In this document: positions 26,294 to 34,639 of the stretch, piece by piece
Numbering within the stretch: position 1 is the first letter of the stretch
How the letters are laid out: each line of letters begins with the position of its first letter
DNA from: RFSX01 sp964591455
Lineage (GTDB): Bacteria; Bacteroidota; Bacteroidia; Chitinophagales; Saprospiraceae
Length of the DNA: 64,000 bases
Direction: 5' to 3'
NCBI GenBank assembly: GCA_964591455.1
Contig: CAZQDZ010000020.1
Location: 1 to 64,000, forward strand
Position numbers and translations under genes: made by a program
Notes under the pieces: generated by a model
Told to the model about the DNA's origin: nothing
Databases searched by the model: none
Seen by the model: only the letters and a program-made list of their open reading frames with translations

Positions 26294-26650
26294 AGTTGTT
26301 TAAAATTATTTAAGTAAAAAAATCAATATTGTATATCCATTGGATTCAAAAAATAAAAAATCTGCTATAAGAATATTGGAATTGAAGCTTTCTATAGAAG
26401 AGAGTTAAATATATATGTAAAGATATATAATAAATTTAATTATATGTTTTGCAGCTTGTTTTATCTATGGGGATACTCTACTCCTCACCCCCTCGTCATT
26501 TAAATAAAAAAGAGGCTGACACTAATGCATCAACCTCTTATTGATTTTTATAGGATAGTAATCTTGCTGCTCACAACTCGTACTCGCAGAACTTGTAAAA
26601 AAATACAGTCTTGAGTGTCAATGAATTCTCTTTTATAAATCTATTATAGT
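26294..26650. pseudogene. intergenic region with remnant of a duplicated lipoprotein 3' end
   Basis: 357 bases between two minus-strand lipoprotein genes. At 26510-26630 there is a degraded copy of the terminator plus the last roughly 80 bases of the neighbouring lipoprotein gene. The terminator core AGAGGCTGACACTAATGCAT is identical, followed by TCAGAACCTGTTGAAAATAC-like sequence (here with changes) and AGTGTCAA. No start or reading frame survives. The rest is AT-rich with no gene. Confidence 0.55.
26510..26539. terminator. second copy of the hairpin terminator
   Basis: AAGAGGCTGA/TCAACCTCTT around the same loop CACTAATGCA as at 25870, with one stem mismatch, followed by a T-rich run. It is part of the duplicated segment and may still terminate the MbnP-like gene transcript. 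Confidence 0.7.
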
Positions 26651-27406
26651 TTACTGTTCTATCGCGGCAGCCAACCCATCAGACAAAAATGCCATTCGCA
26701 CGAGTGTAGGGTCATCGAGTGTATGCAATCGAGCACCTTCCCCAGCTATATCATAGACTTCCCCAGTTTCATCTTGGAAGATATCTAGGATGTCTATTGT
26801 AATATCTATTGGGTCTAATAGATCATTTACATCAAGGGAGATAGGTCGCATGACTGCATTAGACCCAAGGTGTAATGTGAATGACTCTCCATTATCAGTG
26901 ATGCCATTTTGATTGTAATCTATGATACCTTCCAACTTGATAAAGATGAAACTCTCCCAAGACCTCCAATACTCCGCTGAGCGAGAAAGTGGGCTGGTGG
27001 ATCTGTAATCTTCTGGAACAGTGGCATTTTGAGCTTCAGTAAGACCAACATTAAATCTGAGCTGGTTCACATCTGTGAGGTCAGTACTTCCTAAATTGAG
27101 TGACAATCCTTCAGAAGCTCCTTCTGCACTGATATGAGAATCTGTCATATCAAGATATTCTACTTCTGATACTACCTCTGAATTTCCAGCAGCATCAGAT
27201 AGTGTCATCTCAGATACAAAGAAACTCACTCTCTTCATCTGCATGATTTCTCCATTAGGATAGGTGACATCCTGAAACATAACGAGTGGATTGCCATCAT
27301 ACTCCAATTTGAAGTTGAGTTCTACACTAGGCGGGTCATCAGAACCACATGAAATGAAAAGACTGACGCAGAAGACAGAAAAGAGGATAAGAATACGATT
27401 GGTCAT
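26651..27406 (-). CDS. MbnP-like lipoprotein
   Basis: 251 residues. A lipoprotein signal with lipobox FISC (near residue 20) precedes a single domain recognisable as the MbnP/copper-binding family: VELNFKLEYDGNPLVMFQDV at the start, MQMKRVSFFVSEMTLSDAAG, then LRFNVGLTEAQNA and FIFIKLEGIIDYNQNG. MbnP proteins are periplasmic partners of methanobactin-associated MbnH, but Bacteroidota homologues are widespread without methanobactin genes, and their role is unclear. No MbnH cytochrome is adjacent. The family is recognised by the V-x-N-V-G-L core. Confidence 0.8.
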   Translation of the reverse strand: MTNRILILFSVFCVSLFISCGSDDPPSVELNFKLEYDGNPLVMFQDVTYPNGEIMQMKRVSFFVSEMTLSDAAGNSEVVSEVEYLDMTDSHISAEGASEGLSLNLGSTDLTDVNQLRFNVGLTEAQNATVPEDYRSTSPLSRSAEYWRSWESFIFIKLEGIIDYNQNGITDNGESFTLHLGSNAVMRPISLDVNDLLDPIDITIDILDIFQDETGEVYDIAGEGARLHTLDDPTLVRMAFLSDGLAAAIEQ

Positions 27407-27532
27407 GATTTTTTTATTTGCTTAAAGAAAATTAACGTAAATATTCAACGAATTGATTTACAAGTATATGAGTATGTAGATTTATAAAAAGTGTTAAGTA
27501 TGGATGAAGACATATTGGGTTATTGTGAGCTG

Positions 27533-28003
27533 TTAATGATCAATGGGAATAGCACTTGTATTCTTTCTTTCTGAGAGCGAAAACCTAGATTCTACCTTGC
27601 CAATATTGGGGATGATAGAGAGTTTCTCCATGATAAAGGCGTTATAAGCTTCTATGTTTTCTAGCACTAACTTCAGCATCACGTCAGCATCTCCACTAAT
27701 GTGATGACATTCTATGACTTCTGGAAATTGTGTGACTGCTTCAATAAAGCTATTCAAAGCATTTTTACCATGTTGGCTAATAGATATGTGTACGAATACT
27801 GTGAGGCTTTTTCCTAACTTCTTTTGGTCCACAATCGCCACATACTTTTTAATTACACCATTGCTTTCCATTCTTTTTATCCTATCGAAAATAGGTGTGG
27901 TAGACAGATTAAGTTTGGCGGCCATGTCCTTTATGGTCGCTCTACCATTTTCTTGCATTATACGCAGTATGGCTATTTCAATATCATCAAAAGCTGTTTT
28001 CAT
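27533..28003 (-). CDS. Lrp/AsnC-family transcriptional regulator
   Basis: 156 residues. The N-terminal winged HTH (IAILRIMQENGRATIKDMAA, then LNLSTTPIFDRIKRMESNGV) is joined to the RAM/AsnC ligand domain (residues 70-150; VFVHISISQHGKNAL, ECHHISGDADVMLKLVLENI). It is divergent from the phenylalanine hydroxylase gene across 160 bp of AT-rich DNA with repeated ATTACTAA boxes, so it most likely controls the aromatic amino-acid catabolic operon and itself, probably with phenylalanine or tyrosine as effector. The effector is inferred. Confidence 0.92.
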   Translation of the reverse strand: MKTAFDDIEIAILRIMQENGRATIKDMAAKLNLSTTPIFDRIKRMESNGVIKKYVAIVDQKKLGKSLTVFVHISISQHGKNALNSFIEAVTQFPEVIECHHISGDADVMLKLVLENIEAYNAFIMEKLSIIPNIGKVESRFSLSERKNTSAIPIDH

Positions 28004-28027
28004 AATATTCTTCTTTGATAGCAGTCT

Positions 28028-28058
28028 TTAGTAATTATTAGAATAATATTATTACTAA
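28028..28058. promoter_or_regulatory. inverted repeat in the Lrp/phhA divergent promoter
   Basis: TTAGTAAT (28028-28035) and ATTACTAA (28051-28058) are perfect inverted arms around 15 bases that include the palindrome AATAATATTATT (28042-28053). A further ATTACTAA box is at 28144-28151, 12 bases before the phhA ATG. AT-rich, dyad-symmetric sites at about helical spacing are typical Lrp/AsnC targets. Confidence 0.5.
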
Positions 28059-28163
28059 TTAATAAATATTGTTATAATAATATTCCTATTTGTTTCTAAC
28101 TAGAAGAAAATTATAACTTAATCTGTTACTTATATGTAGTTTTATTACTAATAAATCGAGATT

Positions 28164-28955
28164 ATGAGCCGTATTACAAACCTAGATATAGATTCCATAA
28201 AAGATAGCGAATTGCTAAAGGGCTTTGACTTCAAAGCCTATGATGATGGAGACAGAGAGCGATGGCGTTCATTATTGGACGGTGTTCTTAGTGCCCAGAA
28301 GGGTATTGCCTGTGACTCTTATACCAGTGGCATGACCGCTTTAGGTGAAAGCTTTTCGGAGCTTCCCAATTTAGAAGAACTGAATTATAAATTAGAACAA
28401 CAAACAGGGTGGCGAGTAATGGCAGTGAATGGACTGCTCCCGTGTGAGGATTTCTACAAATTGTTATCTAGAAAGATATTTCCATCGGCGACCTTTGTCA
28501 GAGATTGGCATTCACAAGCATTCACAGGCTATCCAGATATATTTCATGACGTTGTAGGGCACTTACCGTTATTTTTCGATAAGAAATTTTCTGATTTTGT
28601 TTCCAAGTCATCTGGACTGATTTATGATATTCTCAGAAATACGCCTTATGGTGCAGAGAAAGAAAAGATGATTCAAAATTTTAGCCGGTATGGATGGTTC
28701 ACTTGGGAGGCAGGACTTATAAAGGAAAATGGAACACCTAAGGCCTATGGTGGTGCTATCTTGTCATCTTCAGGTGAGACTGAAAATGTAAGAGCCAGTG
28801 GATTCGATAAGTTTGACTTACAGGAAGTCTTTAATCAAGCATATACTGATAAGGAATTTAGTGTCAGGTATTTTATTATAGATTCTTATGATGATTTATT
28901 TGCTAGCTTAGAGCAAATCAAAAATAAATACAACATAGATAAGTCTATAAACTAA
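28164..28955 (+). CDS. phhA: phenylalanine 4-monooxygenase
   Basis: 263 residues, bacterial monodomain aromatic amino-acid hydroxylase size. The iron ligands are visible: two histidines in FHDVVGHLPLF and the glutamate in WFTWEAGLIKENG. The pterin/substrate region includes VNGLLPCEDFYKLLSRKIFP and FVRDWHSQAFTGYPDI. It converts phenylalanine to tyrosine using tetrahydrobiopterin and O2. First gene of a four-gene operon with pterin-4a-carbinolamine dehydratase 12 bp downstream. No N-terminal regulatory ACT domain, as expected for bacteria. Confidence 0.95.
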   Translation: MSRITNLDIDSIKDSELLKGFDFKAYDDGDRERWRSLLDGVLSAQKGIACDSYTSGMTALGESFSELPNLEELNYKLEQQTGWRVMAVNGLLPCEDFYKLLSRKIFPSATFVRDWHSQAFTGYPDIFHDVVGHLPLFFDKKFSDFVSKSSGLIYDILRNTPYGAEKEKMIQNFSRYGWFTWEAGLIKENGTPKAYGGAILSSSGETENVRASGFDKFDLQEVFNQAYTDKEFSVRYFIIDSYDDLFASLEQIKNKYNIDKSIN

Positions 28956-28967
28956 AGCATTTATACT

Positions 28968-29207
28968 ATGGCATGGGAAGAAAGAGATAATGCGCTACAT
29001 GCGACTTTTGAATTCAAGGACTTCATAGAAGCTTTTGGATTTATGACAGCGGTGGCTATGCTTGCGGAAAAACAAAATCACCATCCTGAGTGGCATAACG
29101 TATGGAATAAGGTGACGATAAAACTCACCACACATGATGCTGGAAATACAGTGACTGAAAAAGACAGACAACTAGCTGATTCTATTACCAATCTAATCAA
29201 TTCTTGA
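28968..29207 (+). CDS. phhB: 4a-hydroxytetrahydrobiopterin dehydratase
   Basis: 79 residues, a shortened pterin-4a-carbinolamine dehydratase lacking the first 15-20 residues of longer homologues but keeping the catalytic core: FEFKDFIEAFGFMTAVAMLA, then AEKQNHHPEWHNVWNKV (the paired histidines) and LTTHDAGNTVTEKDRQLA. It dehydrates the 4a-hydroxy pterin formed by PhhA to allow cofactor recycling. It lies 12 bp after phhA, and its TGA overlaps the next start by one base (TGATG). Confidence 0.95.
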   Translation: MAWEERDNALHATFEFKDFIEAFGFMTAVAMLAEKQNHHPEWHNVWNKVTIKLTTHDAGNTVTEKDRQLADSITNLINS

Positions 29208-29614
29208 TGGGCATATTTGCGGATGATTTAGATATTATAAAAGTGGCCATTGGTTTATTCTGGGCAATATTGTTTCTGCAGTCTGGATTGGATAAAGTGT
29301 TGGACTGGAAGGGTAATGCCTCTTGGCTCACTTCCCACTTTGGTAAGTCTTTACTCAAAGGTGCTGTAATACCTATGCTTGGCATGCTTACTCTCGTAGA
29401 ACTTATAGCTGGCGGACTGAGTCTGGCTGGGGTAGGGCAGGTTTTACTCTCTGGAAAAACTTATTGGCTTAGTCTAGGTGTAATCACTTCTATAGTGGCC
29501 CTGGTTATGCTATTTTTCGGACAGCGACTTGCCAAAGATTACGATGGTGCCAAAACAATTGCTATATACTTTGGTGTTGCTTTACTGAGCTGCATGATGC
29601 TCATTCATCACTAG
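29207..29614 (+). CDS. DoxX-like membrane protein
   Basis: 135 residues with four predicted transmembrane helices, starting with DIIKVAIGLFWAILFLQSGL and DKVLDWKGNASWLTSHFGKS (a DoxX/SURF4-type loop), then MLGMLTLVELIAGGLSLAGV, and ending near FGVALLSCMMLIHH. The ATG at 29207 shares its A with the phhB stop, so the gene is translationally coupled to phhAB. The role of DoxX proteins in aromatic catabolism is unknown; in Bacteroidota this neighbour is recurrent in my recollection. An alternative TTG one codon upstream is unnecessary. Confidence 0.75.
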   Translation: MGIFADDLDIIKVAIGLFWAILFLQSGLDKVLDWKGNASWLTSHFGKSLLKGAVIPMLGMLTLVELIAGGLSLAGVGQVLLSGKTYWLSLGVITSIVALVMLFFGQRLAKDYDGAKTIAIYFGVALLSCMMLIHH

Positions 29615-29633
29615 TTTTTTCAATCTCAACCAC

Positions 29634-30746
29634 ATGACCAAATCTCAAATCAACATTTTCAAAGAATCCCTAATGCCTTCAGGAGGCTATAAAGGAGGCA
29701 AGAGCAAAGCGGAAGTAGCAAAACTCATAGGACGCAAGAAGGTGTATAAGCTCTCTTCTAATGAAAATTACCTGGGCCCGTCACCAAAAGCCGTTAAAGC
29801 GGTGAAGGCTGAGATGAGCCAACTCAATATTTATCCAGAGCGAACTGATGCGACACTCAGGTCGGCCTTGTCGAATTTCTATGGTGGCCTACTTCAGCCT
29901 GACCAATTTGTGACAGATAATAGTGGTGTAGCTCTGCTGGAGATGATAGAGAGAGCATTCTTGTCGCCTGGTCAGGAGATTGTAATCTGCAACCCCGCCT
30001 TTAAACCATATCACATGTTTGCCAAGAAATTGGGAGCGACAGTTAAGGATGTTCCACTAAAAGGCAAGTACTATCGTCTGGATATCCCTGGTATATTAAA
30101 AGCGATTACTAAGAAAACCAGATTGCTTTTTCTATGTAGTCCCAATAATCCAACGGGTACCCATATCCCCAAAGCCGAGTTAGATGAATTATTGCCACAA
30201 ATACCTCAGCATGTAGTGACAGTCTATGATGAGGTCTATTACCAATTTGCCGATGCAGAAGATTTCACCACAGCACTACCGTATGTAAGAGCTGGCCTTC
30301 AAGTTATAGGTGTTAATAGTTTTTCTAAAGCGTATGGTCTTGCAGGTATGCGTATAGGTTATGGATATACTACAGAGAAGATTGCCAGATATATTTCTCA
30401 GTTGTGTCGCCCTTTTCATATTAATACAGCTGGTCTAGTAGCGGCTATTGCCTCCCTAGAAGATAGTAATCATATCAAGAAGACGGTAAGCATGGTCCAT
30501 GAAGAAAAACATTATATCTATAAAGGCCTAGATAAGTTAGGCATTAAGTATTGGCCAACACAAGCAAACTTTATTACCATCAAACCTAAGATGAAGGACA
30601 AGGTACTAGAAATGGAAATGCTCAAACAAGGCATCATGGTACGACCTGTTGCTAACTTTGGTGCCAAGGGCTGTGTCAGGGTGACGATAGGTGATCGTCA
30701 GGCTAATCAAGCTTACCTCAAAGCTCTCAAGAAAGTATTAGGATAG
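29634..30746 (+). CDS. HisC-like PLP aminotransferase, class I/II
   Basis: 370 residues, fold type I aminotransferase related to histidinol-phosphate aminotransferase. Landmarks: KLSSNENYLGPSPKAVKAV (substrate/PLP region), LCSPNNPTGTHIPKAEL, VYDEVYYQFAD, the Schiff-base lysine in VNSFSKAYGLAGMRIGYG, and NFITIKPK near the end. Without other his genes and placed 20 bp after the DoxX gene in the phhAB operon, it more likely transaminates phenylalanine, tyrosine or another aromatic amino acid than histidinol phosphate. Convergent with the DUF1801 gene. Confidence 0.88.
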   Translation: MTKSQINIFKESLMPSGGYKGGKSKAEVAKLIGRKKVYKLSSNENYLGPSPKAVKAVKAEMSQLNIYPERTDATLRSALSNFYGGLLQPDQFVTDNSGVALLEMIERAFLSPGQEIVICNPAFKPYHMFAKKLGATVKDVPLKGKYYRLDIPGILKAITKKTRLLFLCSPNNPTGTHIPKAELDELLPQIPQHVVTVYDEVYYQFADAEDFTTALPYVRAGLQVIGVNSFSKAYGLAGMRIGYGYTTEKIARYISQLCRPFHINTAGLVAAIASLEDSNHIKKTVSMVHEEKHYIYKGLDKLGIKYWPTQANFITIKPKMKDKVLEMEMLKQGIMVRPVANFGAKGCVRVTIGDRQANQAYLKALKKVLG

Positions 30747-30773
30747 GATAGTCAGGCCTGTTTCACTCCAAAA

Positions 30774-31187
30774 CTATTCCTGCTTCCACTTATCACTTTT
30801 CTGAAGTAGTTTTTTCAATACAGACATATCTATATCCTCTAACTTTTTAATATAGAGACAACCTTTACCTGTCTTATGAGGACCTAGTTTTTCTAAGAGG
30901 CCAAGCTCTTGATTGATGTCATACATAACATATATGGACATGTGCTTGTTTCCTGGAGAGAAGCCCACATTAAACCATTCATATTCTTCCCCATTTTTTC
31001 TCTTATAACCATACTTGCCAAAAGCGATGATACTGACACCCCAAATTTTAGGTGGCTCCTTTCTTATTGTTTTAAGCAGTTTCAGTAGGGTTTCGGCATC
31101 CGCTCTCCTTGTTTTATTTTTTACTTTACTGATATACTCATCCACATCTCTGTCAGTCTCAGTATTTACCAGTGTTTTTTTTGCCAT
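30774..31187 (-). CDS. DUF1801-domain protein
   Basis: 137 residues matching the DUF1801 (YdhG/YjbR-like) family: TDRDVDEYISKVKNKTRRAD, TIRKEPPKIWGVSIIAFGKY, YEWFNVGFSPGNKHMSIYVM and GKGCLYIKKLEDIDMSVLKK. Function is unknown, although relatives are small cytosolic proteins sometimes linked to iron chaperoning. Single gene, convergent with the aminotransferase (27-bp gap), and divergent from kynA. Confidence 0.82.
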   Translation of the reverse strand: MAKKTLVNTETDRDVDEYISKVKNKTRRADAETLLKLLKTIRKEPPKIWGVSIIAFGKYGYKRKNGEEYEWFNVGFSPGNKHMSIYVMYDINQELGLLEKLGPHKTGKGCLYIKKLEDIDMSVLKKLLQKSDKWKQE

Positions 31188-31348
31188 TATAATTAATTGA
31201 AATTCTAATACAATTAAAGTTACATATAGGCAAGCTAAAGAAAGCTGTCCGTAAGGCCATAATTTAGATATCAGTAGATGAGATTTTATGGTGTATTACT
31301 TTATATCATCTTTATATTGTGCAGAGATCAATCTGAAGTATCAGACAT

Positions 31349-32461
31349 ATGGACCCATCTAAGAAATATACCGCCATTCACTATCATAGCTATCTAGAAT
31401 TAGATAAAATTCTAGAAGCTCAAAAGCCACGGAGTGGACAGTTCGAGAAAGAAGCTGCTCATGATGAAACCTTATTCATTATAATGCATCAGGTCTATGA
31501 GCTTTGGTTTAAGCAAGTGATTCATGAGCTGAATTCTGTAATAGCCATGTTCAGAGATAATAAGGTGCAAGAGGATAGTATGAATATGGCAGTCCTTAGA
31601 CTAAAGAGAGTATCAGAGATATTGGAATTGGTGATAAAGCAGATCTTTGTGATGGAGACACTGACGCCGTTGGACTTCATGGATTTTCGTAATTACCTTT
31701 TTCCTGCCTCAGGATTTCAAAGCCTACAATTTAGAATGATAGAAGGCATCTTGGGATTGGAAGAAAGTCAGAGGATGACATACAATGGTCATTCCTACAA
31801 GATTGTTTTTTCTGATGAACAGAAAAAATTATTGGATGAGATAGAACAAAATAAGAGCCTTTTTGTACACGTACAAGAATGGTTGGAGCGGACACCTTTC
31901 TTAGAATTTGGTGATTTTAATTTTCTAAAGGTCTACCAACAAGCCGTAGAGAAAATGCTTGCGAAAGAGAAGCAAGCTATAGAAGCTACTGAGTATCTAT
32001 CTCCCAAAATGAAAGACATGCGGTTGACGATGCTGGGAAGTACCAATACTTACTTTAAACAAGTACTCTCCGAAAAGGCGCACAACGAACTCATCGAGAA
32101 AGGAGAGATGAGGCTGTCTTATAAAGCCACCTTAGCAGCACTGTTTATCAATCTTTACAGAGAAAAACCAATACTAACTGTGCCATACAATTTTTTGATG
32201 GAGCTGATGAATATAGATGAGCTCCTGACCAACTGGAGATACAGACATGCACAGATGGTAATGCGAATGATAGGCAATAAAGTTGGTACAGGAGGATCTT
32301 CAGGTCATAAATACCTAGCAGAAACAGCGGAGAAGCATAAGGTCTTCAATGACTTGCATAATATCTCATCCTTGCTAATCCCACGGTCAGAACTCCCTGA
32401 ACTTCCAGAGGCATTTAATAACGGCTTAGGATTCTTCTACAGCGCTCAAAAAAAGGCCTGA
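31349..32461 (+). CDS. kynA: tryptophan 2,3-dioxygenase
   Basis: 370 residues. TDO signatures: YHSYLELDKILEAQKPRSG, the substrate-binding HDETLFIIMHQVYELWFKQV, RNYLFPASGFQSLQFRMIEG, and the heme-ligand region WRYRHAQMVMRMIGNK followed by VGTGGSSGHKYL. It opens the indole ring of L-tryptophan with O2, giving N-formylkynurenine, the first step of the kynurenine pathway. It stands apart from other kyn genes, which are not in this window. Length is slightly longer than proteobacterial enzymes and typical of Bacteroidota. Confidence 0.95.
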   Translation: MDPSKKYTAIHYHSYLELDKILEAQKPRSGQFEKEAAHDETLFIIMHQVYELWFKQVIHELNSVIAMFRDNKVQEDSMNMAVLRLKRVSEILELVIKQIFVMETLTPLDFMDFRNYLFPASGFQSLQFRMIEGILGLEESQRMTYNGHSYKIVFSDEQKKLLDEIEQNKSLFVHVQEWLERTPFLEFGDFNFLKVYQQAVEKMLAKEKQAIEATEYLSPKMKDMRLTMLGSTNTYFKQVLSEKAHNELIEKGEMRLSYKATLAALFINLYREKPILTVPYNFLMELMNIDELLTNWRYRHAQMVMRMIGNKVGTGGSSGHKYLAETAEKHKVFNDLHNISSLLIPRSELPELPEAFNNGLGFFYSAQKKA

Positions 32462-32679
32462 AAAACCTATGTTATGATAAACTCCTGTTAATCAATTGTA
32501 TACCATTTCAATCGAAATAGGTCATCACCTCAAAATGCACGTACGAAACTAAAATGGCTGCAATTGAAAGGATAATAACTTGAAACTTTGTATTTTGGTG
32601 ATGTTCTGATTAACTATCTACCACTTTTACTATCGTTTCATCAGATTTCAAATTATAATTTTGATGATGAGAGTAACTC

Positions 32680-32696
32680 TATTTTTGGTATTTTTG
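32680..32696 (+). promoter_or_regulatory. candidate Bacteroidota promoter -7 boxes for the OmpA gene
   Basis: Two overlapping matches to the Bacteroidota -7 consensus TAnnTTTG (TATTTTTG at 32680 and at 32689) lie 30-45 bp before the OmpA-family ATG. TTTG at 32660 could be the -33 box, but the spacing is not ideal for either, so this is tentative. Confidence 0.3.
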
Positions 32697-32725
32697 CCCA
32701 AAATTCAACGTAAATTTCAATTTTT

Positions 32726-34372
32726 ATGAAAAAGCACTTATTTGCAGTAATTGTATTATTCACAGCTTTTACACTTACCTTATCTTCACAAACAGCAGAT
32801 AGCAAGTTTGGAATCATGATAAGTGGTGGAAAGATGGAATATAGTGGCGATATAGGTAGTAATCTACTTTTTGGTACACCGTTTCAAGGTCATTTCGGCG
32901 CTAGACTTGGATATTACCTTTCACCAGCATTTGACATATTCCTACAAGGATCTACTGGTCGTCATGGAATAGATGAAACCCCTAACGCAGGAGGTGATTT
33001 AAACAACACAGATGTACACCAGTTCCTTTCTGATGTTCTCCAAGGTAATCTAGCGTTGCATTGGAAATTTTTACAGAAAGAAAAATTAAATCCTTTCCTC
33101 TCAGCAGGTGTGGGATTGATTAGCTACAGCAATGTATTAGGAGAAGTAGATACACCAGGTATGCCAGGTGTTGCAAGAGGAGAAGATGAGTCAGGACTTC
33201 ATATACCATTAGGTGTAGGTCTTAGATATAACATTACTGACAATTTCGGATTATTCTGGCATTCTCAGTACGGCATTGGATTCAATGATCAGTTTGATGG
33301 TGCTTATGATGGCACTAATACTGGTTTTCCTACGGCTGATATAACTGATGGTAATGATAACTATCTATTACATGAGCTTGGACTAGGTATTTCTCTAGGA
33401 AAGCAAGACAGAGATGGTGATGGTGTTGCTGATAAGAAAGATGCATGTCCTGATACGCCTGGTCTTAAGGAGTATGCAGGTTGTCCAGATTCTGATTTAG
33501 ATGGTATTATAGACCAAGATGATAAATGTCCTGACGTAGCTGGACTAGCTGAGTTTATGGGTTGTCCAGATAGAGATGGAGATAAGATTATAGACGGAGA
33601 TGATGCTTGTCCAGACGTAGCAGGTGAAGCTAGATATAATGGTTGTCCAGATACAGATGGTGATGGTATAGGAGATAATGTAGATAAGTGTCCTGAGGAG
33701 TCAGGTGTATCTAAATATGATGGATGCCCAATTCCTGATTCAGATGGTGACGGCGTAGATGATGATAGCGATCCTTGTCCTAATACACCAGGTGATGTAG
33801 GCGGATGCCCAGATACGGATGGTGATGGCGTTATAGACAGAGATGATGATTGCCCAGAAGTTGCTGGAACTGTAAGCGGTTGCCCAGATGCTGACGGCGA
33901 TGGTATAGCAGACAAAGATGATAAGTGTCCTAATGAAGCAGGTGTTCCAGAAAAAGATGGATGTCCTGCAGTTAGAAAGCCAACTACAGCTGAAATTATC
34001 AATAGATACTGCGCACCAGCAATTACGTTTGGTTCTGGGTCTAGTAAATCAGATACATATAACCAAACAATCTCTTCGATTGTGTCTTTCGCTAACCAAT
34101 ACCCAGGCGCATTCCTTAATGTTTCAGGATATACAGATAGCCAAGGTGCTGAATCAGCTAACCTAGCCTTATCTAAGAGAAGAGCGAAAAAAGTTGCAGA
34201 TAGCATCATTGCAGCTGGGATTTCTCCAGACAGAGTTTCATATGAAGGGTATGGTGAAACAAATCCTATTGCAGATAACCTGACTAAAGAAGGAAGAGAA
34301 TTGAATAGAAGAGTTCAAGTTTGTGCTAGTACGACAAAGAGATACATAGATACTTCAAATACGAAGCGATAG
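32726..34372 (+). CDS. OmpA-family protein with thrombospondin type 3 repeats
   Basis: 548 residues. Signal peptide ending in TLSSQ, then an N-terminal beta-barrel (about 25-225) with GGKMEYSGDIGSNLLFGTPF, then at least seven Asp-rich calcium-binding TSP3 repeats of the form DxDGDGVxDxxDxCPDxxG (about 228-415), and a C-terminal OmpA domain (LNVSGYTDSQGAESANLALS, ISPDRVSYEGYGETNPIADN, LNRRVQVC) that binds peptidoglycan. The predicted role is a structural outer-membrane/cell-wall link. A strong intrinsic terminator follows at 34436. Highly repetitive codons give spurious antisense frames. Confidence 0.92.
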   Translation: MKKHLFAVIVLFTAFTLTLSSQTADSKFGIMISGGKMEYSGDIGSNLLFGTPFQGHFGARLGYYLSPAFDIFLQGSTGRHGIDETPNAGGDLNNTDVHQFLSDVLQGNLALHWKFLQKEKLNPFLSAGVGLISYSNVLGEVDTPGMPGVARGEDESGLHIPLGVGLRYNITDNFGLFWHSQYGIGFNDQFDGAYDGTNTGFPTADITDGNDNYLLHELGLGISLGKQDRDGDGVADKKDACPDTPGLKEYAGCPDSDLDGIIDQDDKCPDVAGLAEFMGCPDRDGDKIIDGDDACPDVAGEARYNGCPDTDGDGIGDNVDKCPEESGVSKYDGCPIPDSDGDGVDDDSDPCPNTPGDVGGCPDTDGDGVIDRDDDCPEVAGTVSGCPDADGDGIADKDDKCPNEAGVPEKDGCPAVRKPTTAEIINRYCAPAITFGSGSSKSDTYNQTISSIVSFANQYPGAFLNVSGYTDSQGAESANLALSKRRAKKVADSIIAAGISPDRVSYEGYGETNPIADNLTKEGRELNRRVQVCASTTKRYIDTSNTKR

Positions 34373-34435
34373 AAAATATTTATTCAAGTCCTTTTATATA
34401 AGGAGGGTCTTTAATAGTTTTTTCATAACTGATTC

Positions 34436-34471
34436 AATCCCAGTGATTTCCAAATCGCTGGGATTTTTTTT
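34436..34471 (+). terminator. intrinsic terminator of the OmpA-family gene
   Basis: AATCCCAGTGATT pairs with AATCGCTGGGATT (one G-U pair) across a short loop and is followed by eight T. It lies 64 bp after the stop codon. Confidence 0.9.
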
Positions 34472-34589
34472 GAGAGACTTGGAGGTATAACAGACTGAGA
34501 GTTATAGTATATCACAACTGATATTCAAAAGATTCGCCTCACTGGTTTGGATTAGAATGAGAACTTTAGCAGAATGCAGTCCAAAATAA

Positions 34590-34620
34590 AAAAGCCAGTG
34601 CTGTTTTAGCACTGGCTTTT
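34590..34620. terminator. bidirectional terminator before the bacilliredoxin gene end
   Basis: AAAAGCCAGTGCT and AGCACTGGCTTTT form a perfect 13-bp stem around GTTTT, with A- and T-runs on both sides. It serves the bacilliredoxin transcript on the minus strand and could back up the OmpA terminator on the plus strand. Confidence 0.9.
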
Positions 34621-34639
34621 TATCAAAGATTTATCTTTT

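Noticed and set aside
33361..34209. 282-residue open frame on the minus strand opposite the OmpA-family gene
   Set aside because: It mirrors the Asp-rich TSP3 repeats (Ser/Pro/Gly translation), lacks a promoter or recognised domain, and lies fully inside a secure gene.
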